The notes below the pieces were generated by a model. That model did no database searches. It was not told the origin of the DNA and saw only the letters and a program-made list of their open reading frames with translations. 64,000 nt of DNA from Notospermus geniculatus (taxonomy: Eukaryota; Nemertea; Pilidiophora; Heteronemertea; Lineidae), in the NCBI GenBank assembly GCA_002633025.1, contig NMRB01001618.1, forward strand, positions 72,223 to 136,222, given 5' to 3'. The translations under genes and the position numbers were made by a program. This document shows positions 58,746-64,000 of this stretch, piece after piece. Within the stretch, counting starts at the first letter, position 1. Each line of letters opens with the position of its first letter.

Positions 58746-59840
58746 AAATCGAGGCGGCACCAAAAAATTGAGGCGGGCGGCCATGTAAAACAATTTATTA
58801 ATTTTAAGAGGCCTAATGTCAAGGATGATCACTTACTACTGTAATAACTGTATCTTGCACTTGTAGCAAACCTGAAAGAAAAGATTGATGAACATTTAAA
58901 TATCAAGGCAACCAAGAGCTGAGAAGTATTGTAACTCATGACTGTGTGAGGTCAAACACTTCATAGCCACGGCAATAATATGCAGGGGCGGATCCAGAAT
59001 CATGGGAAAGAGGGGGCACAGCCAGCGCACATCGTGGAAAACCTCGGTCAAATTTTAACACCTTTTCAAAATTTCGAAATTTCCCAGTCAATTTTTAAAG
59101 GTTTTCCACAAAATAGAGGGGGCACGGGCCCGATGTGCCCCCCTTGGATCCGGGCCTGATATGCATTGCAGTGCTTCATGTAAGACGGGCACAGTCACGC
59201 TCGCGCCCCTGCAAAATGCACCAAGGAGCTCAATTGACCGTGCTCCTCAGCATCCTTGAAGTAACTGATAAACCATCAAATTTCACGAGTGTGAACAGCT
59301 CTCCTCGAGCCTTTGAGGAGCTCAACTGATTGAGCTCCTGCAGATTTCAAACACGAAGAAGCAGAGACAGTGGTGAGAGTGGTGATGGTGGCAAATATTC
59401 AGACCAGATTTTTATTGGAAGAAAGCAGCTCAGTCAGTGACTGAGACTTTCTCACTCACCATATGACTATGAGTCTGAGAGTCCAAACTGGGCCTAGGCC
59501 TATCTCCCCACCGCCGTCCCTCATGGTCATGACCCTAGTCCAGTATTACAGTAAGAGTAGGCCTAACCATCCTTGGAGAGGGGAGGTGCTGGGCTCTGCA
59601 TGCAGTCATGGGGAGTGCCCTAGCATAGCATAGCGTTCAAAATGGCCCTGGTAGGGTCTTCGACGTATTTTATAGTAACAAGAAATATATCAGTAACATG
59701 CGCAGCGGCGTGCGGGGGTACAGTATGGCGCAGTCACATAATTTCTATCCATACATAATCCAGAATTGTCCGTCCAAACATCCACTTTCTACTGATAATG
59801 TCCATCCTCATATACAATCCAGTTTGGCGGAGATTAAAGN
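58746..59840. other. Non-coding stretch left of the orphan exon
   Basis: It contains a GGATCC-ended element at 58984-59158 and otherwise plain sequence. It would be the 3' side of the orphan exon at 59841-60134 if that gene is real, but the n at 59840 prevents connection. Confidence 0.45.
58984..59158 (+). repeat. GGATCC-ended dispersed element, best-preserved copy
   Basis: It opens GGGGCGGATCCAGAATCATGG and closes CTTGGATCCGGGCC, imperfect inverted ends around GGATCC, over 175 bp. The inverted copy at 11930-12112 is almost identical, which points to recent activity. The 45-295 copy is older. Confidence 0.75.
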
Positions 59841-60134
59841 CTGGAAGTAACTCCACCCATGGGAAATCTTTGAACCAGCTGCGGTCGAAGCCACTTTGCC
59901 TTTGTTTACGTCGAGGCGATGACGGTTGCGATGGACCAGGTCGTGGTCCAGACGCCACCATTGGTTCTCCATCGGAAGCGTCGTCCTCCTCTTGAAGAAT
60001 GACGTCATCAGGGTCATCATCAACGTCGCTGGCTTGTTGCTCAATCATCCCATGTTGCTCATCATCCGCTGGCGCATGCGCTTGGCCCATTTGGACGTCC
60101 AACTCTTCACCATCAATACTGCGATTGTTATCGT
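59841..60134 (-). CDS. Partial exon of an unidentified gene
   Basis: On the minus strand a good acceptor (TTCCTTTCACAG) at 60135-60136 precedes an open frame to the n at 59840. It begins DNNRSIDGEELDVQMGQAH, passes through an acidic stretch (SDVDDDPDDVILQEEDDASDG) and a Pro/Ser/Arg linker, and ends SGFDRSWFKDFPWVELLP. An aromatic WFKDFPW segment after a basic linker is seen at the start of the zinc-finger-like region in some ZNF862/KIAA1586-type, transposase-derived proteins; that link is only a resemblance. The exon is truncated by the assembly join, so no product can be named. Confidence 0.45.
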
Positions 60135-62329
60135 CTGTGAAAGGAATTACATTTAGGCAGTGTTCTCCTCTATCGTTATGGCCCGATCATAGCTACTTTT
60201 TTGTCCCAGCGCCGCCAGTTCATAATATTATAGGCCTATGCGCCCGGTCATATTAAGTATCGGCCGCCCGCTAAAAAAAATGAGACCCATTCTATAAACA
60301 CCCCATAAACTACGCAGAATAGGCCTACACCAATCTTCTTAACGTTACCAAGTGTGCCCTCACGCCCAAACTCCCTGTGCGGCCCAGTCAGTAGGACTGA
60401 GCGGGAACCACGAGGCTTTACATAATTATGTATAGCTAATGTGTAGGACGTGACCAATGAGAGGAATGCCCGCGAAGCGGGTATGAATGAATGTTTGTAA
60501 CGTTACCTTATTTGGAAGCTTCATAGACGGGTTCGAAACAAGACCGGGTCACGTGGTGAAAATATTAATAAGCCCAAGCTCTCGGGCATACCGTTGTGCA
60601 GTGTAGGCCTATAAGATAGTATCGGAGAAACTACCAGGGCATTCGGCCAGCAGACAATCAGCATTTTGTCAAGCTGCGGGAAAACGATGGCGCGCTCTGC
60701 GGTAGGCCTAAACTCTTAAGGGCGGGAAAGATGCCCAAAACATGCTAAAGCCTAAAGGTGCCTGTGGTATCGGTAGGGCTTTTGATGACAACTGTGGACC
60801 ATGCAGATGTCGGAGTCAAGTGAATGGAGCCAAAAATCTTTGAATGGAGAACTTATTCCTAACCCATTTCAAATTCCCCTCCCTAAAACTCGCTTCGGCT
60901 GAAAGTCAATCAGTACATATGCATGGTATGTAAGCATGGTATATAAAGGCCTACCCCTAGGCCGCCAAATTAATTCTACAGAGACTGACAGAAACTGAGT
61001 CCGTGCGCACTAGGCCCTAGTTGTGACATAATCGAGAATAATCAGTCATACTACACAGGATACCTGTTTCCACTGATGTTTCTTTATTCTGCCGCTTTGC
61101 TGGAACAAAGCCAAACCTTTCGAGGGAGGCGTGCCTCTTTGCCCCCGACATTGTGATAACGATACTGCACGCGCCGCACGCGACTAGACAATGCTAGACG
61201 GGTGGTAATAAGGTAGTATAATTGGACCGATCCATTATCGTTGTTGAAAGGGGTGTGTAACAACCATCTTCCTCTGTTGCGTCCGTATGAAAACAAGCGT
61301 TAGTGCTCAGATAATGCGTGTCGGCCGATTTTTTTTGCGTGACGGTGGATATTAAGCGTGGCGGTTCCACTACGTAGATTTTTTAACGTGGCGCAGGCAC
61401 AGACGTTTGCATTCTAAACGTGACGGGCCGTCACGTGTTTTTTAATCAGGGAAAACACTGGCGCTGCCCATAAAAGAACCCAACTGCTTATCTCTCTTTT
61501 GCCATTGTGATTCAATCCTGTAGGCTACAATCCCATTATTGTTATTGATTCACCCTGTGGAAAAGTATTCCACTTGATTATTGCTGACATCCTCTACAGT
61601 TATTGACACACAAAATCTTCCAAAAATGTAGTGCCACTTGTTATTGATACACCCTCTACGAAGTAGTATAGTGTCGCCATCTAGTGCCAACTTGATGACT
61701 CATGCACACACTTTGCACACATCAGTGACACTGGCCCAGTTTTCCCGCCAAAAGATTGTCGATGACTAATGCGGCTATGAAGTGAGATCAGTTATTTAAG
61801 TAAATATCTCCTTACTGGAAGAAATCTAGCAAACAAATTTGATATGACTGGAAAGTGCATTCTTTCTGCATTACAACCAAATAGATTATACAGGAATTCA
61901 GTCAGGGGTTTGAGAGAAATGGACTTGGAAACACAACAAGCTCTGTCAGATTAAATGTTGAAGTCGGGTCACTTGCAGCATTTGATGATCTTCAACTGGT
62001 GTATAAAGTTTGTGTGAGCTGTTTTCATGATACGGGAAGTGCAGTCACGCTTGTGAAAACATTATGACGAGTGCTATTCTTGTGTTTTGGTGAGGGGCGC
62101 GATCGATAGTGCTCCTGGTCGTGATTTTGGGAGCGCGAAGGAGCGCCACCCCCTCAAAGGTGATCCTCTGGAACTCCGTTTACACCGAAGTGCGAAGGGG
62201 AAAGTTCAATAGGCCTATAGGAGGGCACACGACTTTCAAACAGCTTGAAATTGATAAAAAACCTGCAGTTTTTTACGTACTTTATTGAGAGAAAAAACGT
62301 ATTTTAGAAACAGACTAGAGCGTATAATT
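60135..62329. other. Non-coding stretch
   Basis: No gene or strong repeat recognised. The sequence shows weak repetition of ATTATTG...GACACA words between 61490 and 61690 and a dense run of CGTGACGG-like words at 61320-61440. Confidence 0.4.
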
Positions 62330-62935
62330 CTATCGGAAATCGTACAGCGTACTGCGACCGATTTTGGCGTACAAAATACGCCAAAATCGTATGGGTAGGC
62401 AGGTCTGAGTGAAGTACGTGTAATGTCTACGCACTTCTAGTCTAGAATACTGCACCAACAACTTCTGGTTGTACCCCCTAGTAGACCTAGGATTTTTTAT
62501 CAACGGGATGTTACACCTAACCAGACCATGACATAATTTGAAAAGGGTAATCATGTCACCTCGTTTCCTTCTGAACACTAACGTTGGCAGGTTCAATAAC
62601 TTAAGTCTATCTTCGTAAGATAACCCTGAGTTTGATACAATAAACTTGGTTGCCAAACGTTGGACCCTTTCCAGAGCATGTTCATCACGCAAAAGCCTAG
62701 GTTGCCAAACTTCCTGACCGTATTCTAGTATAGGTCTCACTAGTGCTAAGCATGCTAAGTAAAGAGGCAAGAACGCTGACCTTCCACAATAGGTAATGGT
62801 GCGCTCGATAGTAAATAAAACTTTATATGCGCGAGCAATAATATCCTGTATATGGTATGAGAAATTTAAGTCAGTATCAATGTGGACACCCAAGTCTTTT
62901 TCGTACTGCACTTTACCTAACGTAGGCCTACACAC
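62330..62935 (-). pseudogene. Non-LTR retrotransposon reverse-transcriptase fragment
   Basis: A 201-codon open frame reading KVQYEKDLGVHIDTDLNFSY, then LYLACLALVRPILEYGQEVW, then LERVQRLATKFI and RRKRGDMITLFKL. This order is the conserved C-terminal (thumb) region of Jockey/CR1-like reverse transcriptases. The catalytic domain and endonuclease are absent. After about 62405 the frame runs into unrelated palindromic sequence (ACGATTTTGGCGTATTTTG), so the last 20 or so residues are not part of the enzyme. It is a dead 5'-truncated fragment. Confidence 0.8.
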
Positions 62936-64000
62936 ATTAGCTACCTAAACAATCGCTCATGACATACGAGTAGCCAGGACTATGGCCTATCGGCAGAAAT
63001 TTGCACTTACTTAGGCCTAGATGTAGTAAGCCCAACCAACCCATGAACCCACCCCTATCATGCCTAGATGCAACAACGCCGCCGACCCGAAAACGGGACC
63101 GCGCCCACATCATGACATCCGGGCATGACATGACATGCCCCACGTGTTTGGCACAGACAGTAGCGCCTCTGGTGGCAATCCAATCCCATCTTTTCTTTTG
63201 GCGGCAGGCAGGAGACCCGCTGTGAGATACCGATTTCAGCTGACTCCGGCTGTCTGATGCCGTGATTTTTTTTCTCCGTACCACGGGATAGTACTCATCT
63301 TTCGGCCCACCACTCATTCCTGCAGATTTTAGTCGACTTCGGATGATTTCGGGCAATTTAATCACGATGTTTGCTACCTACGCTGCACTCCTCCTAGACA
63401 TGCTGACTTTTTTAAGGCCTATAGGCCTTATCGCACCTAGCACATGGCTAATCAGCATAAAATCAGCGAAGCGGAAAAGGCCCAACCATCAGCGCCCCCG
63501 CAGTACATTCACAATGCATCGCCCAATGCATGGCCTGCATTTTTTGTAAACAATGGCCAATAAAAGCAACTTCCAAAAGCCGGATGTGCCAAAACTAACT
63601 AGCTACGTGGGAGGCGTTATGAAGTGATTCAAATCGATAAAATATTGCCCTGACAGCATGATGACGTCTAAAAGACGTGGCAATCTGGTTATAACTGGTC
63701 AAACTCGTCACACGTTTTTTTACGACAAGTTTTCAACGTGTTTTTCACGTGATTATTCGACGTATTTATGCCCCTCTTGTGTGAAAACGAGTTGTCACGT
63801 TTTAGTCACGTCATGTTTTCAACCAGTTTTAAACGACCACCCAAGTGGTTGAAAATACGTTAAATGATCACATCAAAATTACGTGTCATAAAAGACAAGT
63901 TTCAGAAAGTCAATGTTTTTGTGAATGTTAATAATATTAATAATAATGTTAATGATGCATACAAGTATAACAATGAACAAAATAAAAAACCCATTAGAAC
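62936..64000. other. Non-coding right edge
   Basis: No gene recognised. AGGCCTA words recur at 63013 and 63415. About 63650-63900 is rich in ACGTNNTTTT and CAACCAGTTTTAAACGACC words with partial inverted pairing, possibly an old repeat. It ends in an AT-rich run. Confidence 0.4.

Overview
The window is eukaryotic and almost certainly from a marine invertebrate. It has short exons with GT-AG introns, one 708-base gap (32656-33363) and four single-n joins, dense palindromic MITEs, and a frequently recurring AGGCCTA word. An echinoderm or another invertebrate deuterostome is my best guess, but that rests on sequence style rather than a diagnostic gene.

Layout. (1) 776-10685, plus strand: a 17-exon gene for a cytosolic glycoside-hydrolase-63-like (MGH1/YMR196W-type) protein. 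One exon is mostly lost at the n at 8213. (2) 13770-17848, minus strand: a six-exon gene for a glycosylated lysosomal membrane protein (GLMP/NCU-G1 family), with signal peptide, one membrane segment and a YTSI tail. (3) 19999-45253, minus strand: a five-copy head-to-tail array of eight-exon SLC22-type organic-ion transporter genes, called A to E from left to right. A carries an internal duplication of exons 6-7. B is intact. C is interrupted by the gap. D has lost exon 4 and part of exon 3 at an n. E has a 58-bp frameshifting deletion in exon 6, a 1.27-kb TTAA-flanked insertion and a truncated extra exon 3. (4) 46529-47008, minus strand: a short SET-domain protein. (5) 47-64 kb: mostly non-coding, with MITEs, a decayed PIF/Harbinger transposase, a large tandem-structured repeat, one orphan exon at 59.8-60.1 kb and a non-LTR reverse-transcriptase fragment.

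The genes do not form an obvious pathway; nothing here works as an operon. The strongest internal logic is evolutionary. The SLC22 paralogues provide empty sites against which several insertions can be read to the base. These show TA, TTA, ACA and TTAA target duplications, plus a 14-bp duplication around an element carrying hammerhead-ribozyme-like cores. Copies D and E are the closest pair and share that insertion. A, B and C form another group.

I saw no tRNA, rRNA, CRISPR array or prokaryotic feature. The best candidates for something under-described are the hammerhead-like inverted-repeat element in transporter introns, the clusters of abutting GGCC-ended palindromes apparently tied to a Harbinger transposase, and the phase-enforced exclusive exon pair in transporter A.
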